A DNA stretch of 46,801 nt, taken from the NCBI GenBank assembly GCA_903851195.1, contig CAINNJ010000030.1, forward strand, positions 1 to 46,801, in the 5' to 3' direction. Positions 10,933 to 18,886 of this stretch are shown in pieces. This DNA comes from an uncultured Acidobacteriia bacterium. Its GTDB lineage: Bacteria > Acidobacteriota > Terriglobia > Bryobacterales > Bryobacteraceae. The notes beneath the pieces are model-generated. The model was not told where the DNA came from. It did not search any database and saw only the letters and a program-made list of their open reading frames with translations. Each line of letters opens with the position of its first letter. Position 1 is the first letter of the stretch. The translations under genes and the position numbers were made by a program.

Positions 10933-12666
10933 ATGAAAAATTTCTTATCCGTGACGCCGCTTGTCACCCTGCTTGCTCTCACACCCGCGTTGCTCCCTGC
11001 TCAGGCAGGCGCGAATAAGATCGGTCTGGAACGGAACGGTGTGGATCCCGCCGACGCCAACAAACCGCTCGGTGACCAGTGGATCACCTACTCCGGCGAT
11101 TACAGCGGCAAACGCTTCAGTTCGCTCAAACAGGTGAACGCGAATACGGTCAAACATCTCAGCCTCGAATGGCTGCAGCCCAACATCACCACTGCCTGCG
11201 GACCCACCGGCACGGCTCCGGCCGGTCCTGGCGGGGCTTTCGGCGGCGGATTTGGCGGCGGCGGTGGCGGGGCGGCGGCGCCCATTATTATCGGCGGCCT
11301 CGGCACTGGTGAAGCGAACAACTGCGGCCCGGCGCGCCTTGGCGGCGGCATTCTGTTTGTCGACGGCATCATCTACGCCTCATCGCCCGATAATGTCTGG
11401 GCCATCGACGCCCGCGACGGCGCGATCCTTTGGCATTACTACTGGAAGACCCGCGGCGGCACGAGCCTCGCCACGCGCGGCCTGGGCATGTGGCACAACC
11501 GCATCTACTTCGAACTGCATGACGACTGGATGGTCTGCCTGGACGCCAAGACCGGCAAGGAAGTGTGGAAGAAGGAAATCTCCAGCTTCGACGCGCAGTA
11601 CTTCTCGTCGAACGCGCCCATGGTGCTCGGCAACCACATCATCGCCGGCACGGGCAATGACATGGACGCGCCCGGCTTTATTAAGTCGTATGACCCGGAA
11701 ACCGGCGAACTGCAGTGGACGTTCTTCACCACGCCGCAGAAGAAGGGCGACCCGGGCCTGGACACCTGGGCCAGCCTTGATGCCGCGAAACACGGCGGCG
11801 CGATGACGTGGATCCCCGGCGCTTACGACCCCGAAACGCACCTCTATATTTTCGGCACCGGCAACCCCACGCCCGGTTACACGGTCGGCCGCGGGGAAGG
11901 CGACAATTTGTATACGTGCTCGCTGGTGGCCGTCAACGTCGATACCGGCAAGATGGCCTGGTATTACCAGACATCCCCGCACGACACCCACGACTGGGAT
12001 TCCACGGAGACGCCCGCGCTCGCCGACATGAATTTTAACGGCAAGATGCGCAAGCTCGTCCTCACGGGCACGCGTAACGGCTACTTCTTCGTGCTGGACC
12101 GCGTCACCGGCGAACACCTGGTCACGAGCAAGTTCGGCGTGGTGAACAACTGGGCGCAGGGTCTCGACGCGAAAGGCCAGCCGAAGCGCAATCCCGCCAA
12201 GGACGCGACGATTGCCGGGTCGCTGGTCAACAACGACGTGACCAATTACTGGCCGCCTACGTTCTCGCCGGACACCGGTCTGTTCTACATCCAGGAAAAT
12301 AACAGCCTGCGGATCAGCTATCTGCTCGACACCGACCCCCGCGGTTCCATGGGTCTGGGCGGCATCGGCGGCGGCGCGAGTCTGTCTTATGGGTCGTTCA
12401 TCGATGCCATCGATTACAAGACCGGAAAGACGGTTTGGCGTCATGAACTGAACGGCACCGGCCCGGGCCTGCTCTCCACCGCCGGAGGCGTGGTGTTCGG
12501 CAGCGACGGCCCGAATCTTCTGGCACTCGATGCAACCACCGGCAAAGCGCTCTGGCATTCGCAGATCGGCGCGCTCTCCGCACCGCCGGAAACGTTCATG
12601 CTGGACGGCAAACAACACGTGCTGGCGGCTACCAGCGGGTCGTTGTTCATGTTTGTGCTGAATTAA
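10933..12666 (+). CDS. PQQ-dependent dehydrogenase, quinoprotein alcohol dehydrogenase-like propeller
   Basis: 577 residues with signal peptide (1-22; ATG 10933 follows AGGAGAAACACGACG). The eight-bladed propeller shows the family strings DQWITYSGDYSGKRFSSLKQ, GHL-type Trp-docking repeats (VWAIDARDGAILWHY, GELQWTF, GKTVWRHEL, GKALWHSQ), SPHDTHDWDSTETPAL and TRNGYFFVLDRVTGE. A glycine-rich insert (about 95-115) is unusual. No heme domain is present, so electrons should pass to the cytochrome encoded just before. Substrate (alcohol or sugar) cannot be assigned. It probably forms a two-gene operon with the cytochrome gene. Confidence 0.88.
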   Translation: MKNFLSVTPLVTLLALTPALLPAQAGANKIGLERNGVDPADANKPLGDQWITYSGDYSGKRFSSLKQVNANTVKHLSLEWLQPNITTACGPTGTAPAGPGGAFGGGFGGGGGGAAAPIIIGGLGTGEANNCGPARLGGGILFVDGIIYASSPDNVWAIDARDGAILWHYYWKTRGGTSLATRGLGMWHNRIYFELHDDWMVCLDAKTGKEVWKKEISSFDAQYFSSNAPMVLGNHIIAGTGNDMDAPGFIKSYDPETGELQWTFFTTPQKKGDPGLDTWASLDAAKHGGAMTWIPGAYDPETHLYIFGTGNPTPGYTVGRGEGDNLYTCSLVAVNVDTGKMAWYYQTSPHDTHDWDSTETPALADMNFNGKMRKLVLTGTRNGYFFVLDRVTGEHLVTSKFGVVNNWAQGLDAKGQPKRNPAKDATIAGSLVNNDVTNYWPPTFSPDTGLFYIQENNSLRISYLLDTDPRGSMGLGGIGGGASLSYGSFIDAIDYKTGKTVWRHELNGTGPGLLSTAGGVVFGSDGPNLLALDATTGKALWHSQIGALSAPPETFMLDGKQHVLAATSGSLFMFVLN

Positions 12667-12718
12667 GCCTGGGCCCATCGAGGATGGCGCGCAGGAATTC
12701 AACGCGTGTCAACCGTGC

Positions 12719-12744
12719 GGGGGAGGCATCAGCTTGCCTCCTCC
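12719..12744 (+). terminator. Hairpin after the PQQ dehydrogenase gene, possible terminator
   Basis: A ten-base stem GGGGGAGGCA / TGCCTCCTCC with a six-base loop (one G-T pair). No T run follows, so it may be a weak terminator or a mRNA-end hairpin between two convergent operons. A second perfect seven-base hairpin (CTATGTC-ATCC-GACATAG, 12783-12800) spans the stop codon of the convergent gene. Confidence 0.45.
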
Positions 12745-12787
12745 GGTCACTCTAAAAACGGTTAACGGTCACTCGGATATGTCTATG

Positions 12788-13312
12788 TCATCCGACATAG
12801 CGGAGCGTGGGTCTTAGTTCGGGAAGTTCCTCGATTGCGGCATCTTCTTCTTGTACGGGACCCGCCCAGGAAAGTTTTTGAGCTTTGGTCATTCCGAGTT
12901 CCTGCATAACTTCGCCCAGACGACCTGGATCCGAACTCAAGTCTTGAGCGAACATTACCCTCCACTCGGTGCTCAGGTTTTCCTCGGCAACCCATTCATT
13001 AAAGGTCCTGATCAAACCCTGGACCTCCGGAGCGATTCCTTCTCGCCATTGCCGCGAATCCACCGTGATCTCCTTCACGCTGATGCTGTGTATCGACCAA
13101 TCTATGGAAAGTCTTATTCCAACCATAGCCTCGCCTGATGAGTTCATGCCATAAACCTGCACGCTCTTAACGTATTGCTTGCGGATACCCAGCAGGATGC
13201 GATTAACCACGTCGTCGTCGGCGCCTGTAGTACGGCGCAGCAAGCGATCAATGTTCAGGCTCATCAGGCGCAAGCGCGTATGCGTTTCTGAATTAGTGCC
13301 CGTGCGAGCCAA
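12788..13312 (-). CDS. Unknown partner of the Rubisco-activase-like ATPase; possible HORMA-like protein
   Basis: 174 residues from a TTG start with a strong AGGAG six bases upstream, inside the end of the ATPase gene (20-base overlap). No confident family match. The order helix (TRLRLMSLNIDRLLRRTTG), helix (VVNRILLGI), then YVKSVQVYGMNSSGEAMVGI and RLSIDW loosely parallels bacterial HORMA domains (helix, TG, helix, GYL-x-V strand, SG-x turn, strand). HORMA proteins are remodelled by AAA+ ATPases of the TRIP13 type, which fits an ATPase neighbour, but the likeness is by eye and weak. The acidic tail ends in LRPTLRYVG. Lower GC than the flanks; part of an accessory operon. A structural adaptor or substrate of the ATPase is the cautious reading. 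Confidence 0.65.
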   Translation of the reverse strand: MARTGTNSETHTRLRLMSLNIDRLLRRTTGADDDVVNRILLGIRKQYVKSVQVYGMNSSGEAMVGIRLSIDWSIHSISVKEITVDSRQWREGIAPEVQGLIRTFNEWVAEENLSTEWRVMFAQDLSSDPGRLGEVMQELGMTKAQKLSWAGPVQEEDAAIEELPELRPTLRYVG

Positions 13313-14159
13313 TGGAATCTCCTAAATGATTGACCATTTGAAGTTCTGCCTCAATTCTTGCTGCGAGTTTCGAGAGGTACGAAATGTCGGCAGGAAGTCG
13401 AACGGAAAACTGCTGGTTGCGTACTACCTTTATCAGATCCTTAGGCTGGTATCCCGAAATCGCTGTCCAGATAAAGCCGTCGAGTGCGCTCGCCCTCAGG
13501 TCTGCAAAGAAAGAAGCCGGTTGTCGCCGAAACTCGTCGACGAGTCGCAAGATAGATGGCTGGTCGTACTCGGGAAAGATACTCGCCACAATTTGCGTCT
13601 TTTCTTCGATAGTTGGCTTCCACTCAAACCGCTTCATCCGCCCGGGCCGCACCAGCGGACCGTAAAGTTTAGTAAGGTCGTTCGCCGTAACTATTATTGG
13701 CACCCGAATCGTCGGCTGATTTTCGACAACCGTCGGAAAATCGGAAAGGTGGAGCAACTGAGCCAACACATTCTGGCGGTTCACCGTGTACTGCGTGAGG
13801 CTGCCCCAATCCCCCAGGGCCGCATCGATATCGTTCAGAATGAGACAGCTACCCACATCGCCGTGTTTCATGGCACGACTTGCTTCAAGGTATCGCCGCC
13901 GGATCAGACTCGACGGTTCCCCTGCGTCGGCGTTTTCCAGTTCACCGCCTGCGATGAGCCACGACCTAATCCCATAGTTCTCCAGTATTCGCTGGCAAAT
14001 GAATGTCTTGCCTTCCCCCGGAGGTCCGTGAATTCCCAAAATGAGAGGCGATTCCCAAAGACCTTGCCTGCAATAGTTTTTGGCAAGGTGAAGCCCAATC
14101 TCTTTTGCAAACCGCTCCGGAACAAATGGATTTCGTTGACGGGCCGCAGCTTCGTTCAT
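13293..14159 (-). CDS. Rubisco-activase-like (Rca-type) AAA+ ATPase
   Basis: 288 residues. The AAA+ core is complete: Walker A G45PPGEGKT52, Walker B LILND110ID, sensor-1 PIIVTAN160D, and arginines R171 and R174 in [10 protein letters not shown]. The stretches [30 protein letters not shown] and [20 protein letters not shown] follow plant and cyanobacterial Rubisco activase almost residue for residue (there [49 protein letters not shown]). There is no Rubisco gene in the window and none is expected to be served here, so the client is likely another protein. Its ATG overlaps the stop of the upstream gene (ATGA), and its end holds the ribosome binding site of the downstream gene. Not CbbX- or CbbQ-like. 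GC is visibly lower than in neighbours, suggesting transfer. Confidence 0.9.
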   Translation of the reverse strand: [288 protein letters not shown]

Positions 14160-14680
14160 ATGACAGGTAATCCGGTTCTTATTCGGGCAATCTCCTCCCG
14201 AAGTTGCCCGATGCGCCGATGGGTCGTCGCGGGTTCTGCCGTCGGGCCGTGAGAATTCAGGAAATCTCGATCCGGCGCCGAACTCAGGACGTTACCGTTT
14301 GAGGACGGGGTCTGCGGAGGGGCTGTGTTGGACTGCTGATTTGCAATTTCGAGTCTTCGGTCCGCGATAAGAAACCGGAATCTTTCAAGGCGTCTCTCGA
14401 CAGCCTCTGACGACGACTGAACGGCACGCTCATCGCCGGTTTCCCACTGAATCTCTTCGGGCACGGAGTTCGAAAACCGTTCTGCGAGCAGCCTGGTTTC
14501 AGCAAGGATTGCAGTCATAATTCGCAGACTGTCCTGTTCCCTGACCTGCTGCGAGGCCATTAAATGGTTGGCGATTGCCTCAATTTCATCCGCTGTCGCC
14601 GCGCCCGGCTTCTCAGTAACTTTTTCCGTTATTAAAGTAGAAATAACCTGACCAGCAATACCGAGTACGAAGTCAATCAT
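14156..14680 (-). CDS. Hypothetical helical protein, first gene of the ATPase operon
   Basis: 174 residues from ATG (complement of 14678-14680); a TTG four codons upstream is a possible alternative. The N-terminus (MIDFVLGIAGQVISTLITEK) is an amphipathic or membrane-touching helix. A long charged helical stretch (about 30-115) likely forms a coiled coil, followed by a Ser/Pro/Asn-rich linker and a short C-terminal helix (HRRIGQLREEIARIR). No family recognised. It overlaps the ATPase start by four bases, so the three proteins are probably made together. The layout suggests a membrane-near scaffold or sensor, but this is inference. Confidence 0.7.
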   Translation of the reverse strand: MIDFVLGIAGQVISTLITEKVTEKPGAATADEIEAIANHLMASQQVREQDSLRIMTAILAETRLLAERFSNSVPEEIQWETGDERAVQSSSEAVERRLERFRFLIADRRLEIANQQSNTAPPQTPSSNGNVLSSAPDRDFLNSHGPTAEPATTHRRIGQLREEIARIRTGLPVI

Positions 14681-14719
14681 GCACTTTCCCAAATAGTGAA
14701 GGAATCAACCTTTGAAAAA

Positions 14720-14747
14720 TGATAACCGGTATTGAGGCTCGAAGCAA
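14720..14747 (-). promoter_or_regulatory. Candidate sigma-70-type promoter for the ATPase operon
   Basis: On the minus strand TTGCTT (complement of 14742-14747), 16 bases, then TTATCA (complement of 14720-14725), about 35-40 bases before the first start codon. A moderate match only. Confidence 0.3.
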
Positions 14748-14802
14748 TAGGTTCGCATATTTTTCGAATCGGGCCGCAATAGCGGGAAAGTTGGCCCTCA
14801 AT

Positions 14803-15168
14803 ATGCTTAAAAAAATTAAAACACGGGCTCACACCTCACACTACCCCATGGCCCACCTTCGACAACCGTCAGCCAACCACCTTCCAAGAGGCGGAGGTAC
14901 CAATTATCGGACTTTTCACGAACGGGACGTAATATGCTGCCCGTATCGCCTCGCCCACGCTCAACAGCTCCGGTTGCACAATAGTCCTGTGCGCGGATTT
15001 CAGTCGAAGCACTGGGGTTGGTGGTACCTGTCTATCGGCGTGGGCTTTCTTTTGCTGGCGATCGTACATCAGCTGCAGGGCGCAAAGCTCGGCGCAGTGG
15101 TGCTTCGCATCATCGTCGCTATCGGTTTCGTCTTGCTCAGCTGGATGCAATTTCGCTTTGGCAGTTGA
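14803..15168 (+). CDS. Small membrane protein, hypothetical
   Basis: About 121 residues from ATG 14803; ATG 14719, ATG 14851 and GTG 14989 are other in-frame starts. The last 55 residues look real: a tryptophan-rich lead (KHWGWWY) and two membrane helices (LSIGVGFLLLAIVHQL and LGAVVLRIIVAIGFVLLSW) ending in MQFRFGS. The N-terminal part is poor in sense, so the true protein may begin near 14989 with only about 59 residues. No family recognised. It diverges from the ATPase operon. Confidence 0.45.
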   Translation: MLKKIKTRAHTSHYPMAHLRQPSANHLPRGGGTNYRTFHERDVICCPYRLAHAQQLRLHNSPVRGFQSKHWGWWYLSIGVGFLLLAIVHQLQGAKLGAVVLRIIVAIGFVLLSWMQFRFGS

Positions 15169-15255
15169 TCTTTTTCGGGGCGCGGTCGATTTCCCCCGCC
15201 CCCACTCGTCTCCTTCATGTAGGTCGAAACCGACTTACCGAAAAGGAGACTGACG

Positions 15256-15720
15256 ATGGATACGAAACCCACGCACGAACAAGCTCAGTTGCAACTTCAG
15301 GTTTTCGAACAGCGGCGCGACGATCGCCTGCGGCAGGCGCGCGACTGGTTCTTCCGGAACTACATGCCCCAGACCTTCGAGGAATCGATGAAAATCGCGG
15401 CCCCCGGCACCGAAGGCGGCACGAATTTCATGATGGTGACCGGTTACTGGGAGCAGACGTGCGCGTTGCTCAATTACGGACTGCTGCACGAGGATCTCTT
15501 CTTCGAGACCACCGGCGAATTCTTCGGCGTCTTCGAGCGCGTCCGGCCGGGCTTGCAGCAGGTCCGGGACGCGTGGAAGAACCCGCGGTTTCTGGTTCAT
15601 CTGGAAAAGGCCGCGACGCGCTTTGAAGCCTGGACGGAAGAACGCGCGCCGGGCCAGATCGCCGCGATGCGCGGCTTTATGAGCCAGATGCAGGAGCAGA
15701 GCAAAGGTAAGTCGGCGTAG
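15256..15720 (+). CDS. Conserved hypothetical helical protein
   Basis: 154 residues; ATG follows AAAAGGAGACTGACG, a strong ribosome binding site. Soluble, mostly helical, with many aromatic residues (RDWFFRNYMPQTFEE, VTGYWEQTCALLNYG, LFFETTGEFFGVFERVRPG). The arrangement resembles small DUF4760-like proteins of Acidobacteriota, but I cannot name a function. It stands alone, convergent with the DUF1080 gene, with a strong hairpin between. Confidence 0.75.
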   Translation: MDTKPTHEQAQLQLQVFEQRRDDRLRQARDWFFRNYMPQTFEESMKIAAPGTEGGTNFMMVTGYWEQTCALLNYGLLHEDLFFETTGEFFGVFERVRPGLQQVRDAWKNPRFLVHLEKAATRFEAWTEERAPGQIAAMRGFMSQMQEQSKGKSA

Positions 15721-15733
15721 GTGCCGGGGAGGT

Positions 15734-15758
15734 GCGCGGCTCCTTGGGGGAGCCGCGC
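15734..15758. terminator. Hairpin between convergent genes, likely bidirectional terminator
   Basis: Perfect ten-base stem GCGCGGCTCC / GGAGCCGCGC with a five-base loop in the 45-base gap between two convergent genes. No long T run follows on either side. Confidence 0.5.
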
Positions 15759-15765
15759 GGGTTCC

Positions 15766-16671
15766 CTATTTCGGAACCGAGATCGTGATGTTGCGGAACT
15801 TCAGGCCGCCGGTGTGGTCGCCCTGAATGTAGAACGGGCCGGGGTCGCCTTCGCGGGCGTCGAGCGCGCCGCCGGTGATACCTTCAATCTCTTTGTTGTC
15901 GATGGTCTTCACACCGTTGCGCACGATGGTCACATTGCGACCCACCAGCGTAATATCGAAGGTCTCCCACTCGCCGGGCTTGCGCGGCAACTCGACTTTC
16001 GAACCAATCCGGCCATAAATGGCGCCCATCGAGCGCTCCGGCGGCTCGGTGCCGGCCGGCTCATATTCCATTTGGACTTCATAACGACCACGCAGATAAA
16101 CGCCGCTATTCGCTTTGTCCGGGCAGTTTACTTCGAAGTGCAGGCGGAAATCGGTGAAGGTGCGCGTGGTCTTCAGATTCGCGCCGTGTTCTTCATTCAC
16201 CAGCAGGCCGTCTTTCACGATCCAGTGGCTCTTCGAGGGATCGCCGATGGGCTCCCAGCCTTCCAGATTCTTACCGTTGAATAACGCTTCGGGCTTCGAC
16301 CAACTCTTCGGCGCGGCGCGCTTCAGATCGGGCGCACGCAGGCCGGTCAGGGCCAGAGTCCTCTCGCCGCGCTTCTGCTGTCCGGTGAGTTTATCGCCTT
16401 CGGCGTCGAGATCCCAGGACATGTCGCCCTGACGGAAGCTGAGGTGATTGCCTTTCACCTGGACGTCTTTGACCTGCACGACATGGCCGCCGGTCGGCTG
16501 GAACCAGACTTCGAGAGCGTCGCCTTTTTCCGTGACGCCCAGCCAGTTGGCGCCAACGCCTCCGGGTGTGGTGGTGGTGAAATCCCAGCGGCCCGCGAAG
16601 GGGCTGGCGGCCCAGGTGAGTGCGGGGGCCAAGAGCAGCGCGGAGAATAAAGCAGTCGATCGCAATGACAT
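15766..16671 (-). CDS. Exported DUF1080 protein (3-keto-disaccharide hydrolase/lyase family)
   Basis: 301 residues, signal peptide 1-21. A lipocalin-like first part (SPFAGRWDFTTTTPGG to about 95) precedes the DUF1080 jelly-roll (about 110-300): PEALFNGKNLEGWEPIG, WIVKDGLLVN, FTDFRLHFEVNCPDKANSGV, YLRGRYEVQM, GEWETFDITLVGRNVTIVRN, PFYIQGDHTGGLKFRNITI. Family members cleave glycosides oxidised at C3. It is followed upstream (same strand, 25 bases) by a sugar isomerase/epimerase, and then a divergent Gfo/Idh/MocA dehydrogenase: the trio known from 3-keto-glycoside breakdown in Bacteroides. Role in that pathway is inferred from context. Confidence 0.88.
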   Translation of the reverse strand: MSLRSTALFSALLLAPALTWAASPFAGRWDFTTTTPGGVGANWLGVTEKGDALEVWFQPTGGHVVQVKDVQVKGNHLSFRQGDMSWDLDAEGDKLTGQQKRGERTLALTGLRAPDLKRAAPKSWSKPEALFNGKNLEGWEPIGDPSKSHWIVKDGLLVNEEHGANLKTTRTFTDFRLHFEVNCPDKANSGVYLRGRYEVQMEYEPAGTEPPERSMGAIYGRIGSKVELPRKPGEWETFDITLVGRNVTIVRNGVKTIDNKEIEGITGGALDAREGDPGPFYIQGDHTGGLKFRNITISVPK

Positions 16672-16696
16672 GACCGCAAGTCTAATACACCGGTGT

Positions 16697-17572
16697 CTAA
16701 CTGGCGAAGATTTTGTCCATCCCGGTGGCGAGGTTCTTCAGTCCTTCGGGCGAATTCGCGCCGCCCTGCTCGGCGATCCCCCAGCCGGTATAGCCGATTT
16801 CGTCCAGCGCGGCCATCACGGCGGGCCAGTCGTTGTCGCCCGTAAGGAACTCCGCCTGAAAGCCGGCGTACGGCCCCTGCTTGTCGCGTTTCGCGCGGCT
16901 GTACTCCTTAATGTGCAGCTTCACGATGCGCTTGCCGAGGACACGGATCCACTGCTCCGGAAAGCCGTAGTTCACCACGTTGCCGATGTCGAAATGCCAG
17001 CCGACGGCAGGGCTTTCGAACTCGTCCACGTAGCGCGCGGCTTCGAGCGGACTGAGCAGGAACTGGTTCCACACGTTTTCGATGGCGATCTTCACGCCGG
17101 TCTCGCGGGCCAGCGGAATCGCCTTGCGAATTTCGGCCTGCGAGCGGGTCCAGGCGTCGGAGTAAGAAACGTTCTTGTTGACCACGGCCGGCACCAGCAG
17201 GACCGACGAAGCGCCATACGCCTTCGCCTCCCGCAGCGACTGCATCAGGCCATCAAGACCGGCTTTGCGGACGGCCGGATCGGGATCCGAAAGCGGCTGC
17301 TTCCAGTGCGTGTTGCAGCAGACGCTGGCGGCCTTCAGGCCGGTGGCGGCGAAGGCATCCAGAACCTCGTTTTGCGGCATGTGGCTCATGGGCTCGATGC
17401 CTTCGAAACCCGCGTCCCTGACGGCTTTGAACTTCGCCAGAATGGGGACGTCCATCTGAATGGTGCCGTACATGATGGCCTTGTGGAGATCGCGGGTTTT
17501 CCCGAACGCGGGGGCGGCGAGAGCGGCGGTTCCGGCAAGAAGAAAGTGGCGTCGGTTCACGAGGTTCATCAT
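16697..17572 (-). CDS. Exported sugar phosphate isomerase/epimerase-like TIM barrel
   Basis: 291 residues with a Tat-type leader (NRRHFLLAGTAALAAPAFG). TIM-barrel AP-endonuclease-2 fold: AGFEGIEPMSH, KAYGASSVLLVPAV, GVKIAIENVWNQFL, VGWHFDIGN, IVKLHIKEYSR and GYTGWGIAEQGG give the metal-site Glu/Asp/His residues. Hydroxypyruvate isomerases and 3-keto-sugar hydratases or lyases share this fold. Its start is only 18 bases from the divergent start of the Gfo/Idh/MocA gene, so promoters must lie inside the coding parts or overlap fully. It probably forms an operon with the DUF1080 gene. Confidence 0.87.
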   Translation of the reverse strand: MMNLVNRRHFLLAGTAALAAPAFGKTRDLHKAIMYGTIQMDVPILAKFKAVRDAGFEGIEPMSHMPQNEVLDAFAATGLKAASVCCNTHWKQPLSDPDPAVRKAGLDGLMQSLREAKAYGASSVLLVPAVVNKNVSYSDAWTRSQAEIRKAIPLARETGVKIAIENVWNQFLLSPLEAARYVDEFESPAVGWHFDIGNVVNYGFPEQWIRVLGKRIVKLHIKEYSRAKRDKQGPYAGFQAEFLTGDNDWPAVMAALDEIGYTGWGIAEQGGANSPEGLKNLATGMDKIFAS

Positions 17573-17590
17573 ATCCGTTAAGATGGTCGC

Positions 17591-18886
17591 ATGAACCCGC
17601 CGAATCAGGCATCACGCCGCGATTTCTTTATTCAGGGCGCCACGGGCGCTCTTCTTGCCGGCGCGCCGGCGATTCTGCGGGGCGCGCCCGCCGGACAGGC
17701 TATTAAGGTCGGACTGGTGGGATGCGGCGGACGCGGCACGGGCGCGGCCAGCCAGGCCCTGCACGCCGACGATTATTCGGTGCTGACCGCGGTGGCCGAC
17801 GTGTCGCAGGAGAAGATCGACACCTGCCTCGACACCTTGCGCAAGCAGCAGGGCGACAAGGCCGATATGAAGGTCGCGGTGGAGAAGCCGAAGCAGTTCG
17901 TCGGTCTCAACGCTTATGACCAGCTGATCCAGAGCGGCGTGGACGTGGTGCTGCTAGCCACGCCCCCCGGCTTCCGGCCGATGCATCTGCGTAAAGCGAT
18001 CGAGGCCAATAAGCATGTGTTCTGCGAAAAGCCGATCGCCACGGATGCGCCCGGCGTTCGCCATGTGCTCGAAACGGCGAAGATGGCGAAGGAGAAGAAC
18101 CTGAATCTCGTGGCCGGCTTCTGCTGGCGTTACGCGAATCACATCGTCGCCACGTTCGATCAGGTGCACAACGGCGCGCTGGGCGATCTGGTGGCCTACT
18201 ACGCCACCTATTACACGAGCCCGGTGAAGCCGATGCCGCCCGCCAGCACGCGGCCCGCGGGGATGAGCGATATCGAGTGGCAGATCCGCAACTGGTACAA
18301 CTTCACGTGGCTCTGCGGCGACAGCATCGTGGAGCAGGCGGTGCACAGCGTGGATAAGATTGCCTGGGCGATGAAGGATCAGCCGCCAGTGAGTTGCGTC
18401 GCGGTGGGCGGGCGGCAGATTCCGGCCGAAGGCGGCAATATTTACGACCATTTCGAGGTCAATTACATTTATCCGAACGGGGTGCGCGCGTTTCTGGCCA
18501 ATCGCCAGATCGAAGGCTGCTACAACGAAAATTCGGACTACATTCTGGGGACGGAAGGCGCCTGCACCATCGGCCGCGGTCCCTCGCCCCGCATTACCGG
18601 CAAGACGAAATGGACGTTCGAAGGCCAGAAATACGACATGTACCAGAAGGAGCATGACGAACTCTTCGCGGCGATCCGGAAGAATCAGCCGATCAACGAC
18701 GGGCAGCGCATGGCCACCAGCACCATGCTGGCGATGATGGGCCGGATGGCGGCCTACACGGGGCAGCAGATCACGTGGGAGCAGGCGCTGAACTCGCAGG
18801 AAAAGCTGTCGCCCGATACGGTCGACTGGACGGGCAGCTTCCAGCCCGCGCCCCTGGCACGGCCGGGAATCACGAAGTTCCTGTGA
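17591..18886 (+). CDS. Exported Gfo/Idh/MocA-family oxidoreductase
   Basis: 431 residues. A Tat leader (SRRDFFIQGATGALLAGAPA) suits export with bound NAD(P). Rossmann fold start VGLVGCGGRGTGAASQAL; the family EKP motif is in NKHVFCEKPIATDAPGVRHV; then GFCWRYANHIV and SIVEQAVHSVDKIAWAM of the catalytic domain. In 3-keto-glycoside breakdown such enzymes oxidise the sugar C3 hydroxyl, which fits its divergent neighbours. The stop overlaps the next gene's GTG start (GTGA), so the FGE-cytochrome protein is probably co-translated. Confidence 0.9.
   Translation: MNPPNQASRRDFFIQGATGALLAGAPAILRGAPAGQAIKVGLVGCGGRGTGAASQALHADDYSVLTAVADVSQEKIDTCLDTLRKQQGDKADMKVAVEKPKQFVGLNAYDQLIQSGVDVVLLATPPGFRPMHLRKAIEANKHVFCEKPIATDAPGVRHVLETAKMAKEKNLNLVAGFCWRYANHIVATFDQVHNGALGDLVAYYATYYTSPVKPMPPASTRPAGMSDIEWQIRNWYNFTWLCGDSIVEQAVHSVDKIAWAMKDQPPVSCVAVGGRQIPAEGGNIYDHFEVNYIYPNGVRAFLANRQIEGCYNENSDYILGTEGACTIGRGPSPRITGKTKWTFEGQKYDMYQKEHDELFAAIRKNQPINDGQRMATSTMLAMMGRMAAYTGQQITWEQALNSQEKLSPDTVDWTGSFQPAPLARPGITKFL

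Noticed and set aside
13326-14252. 308-residue plus-strand frame over the Rca-like ATPase
   Set aside because: The minus frame has complete AAA+ motifs; the plus frame has none.
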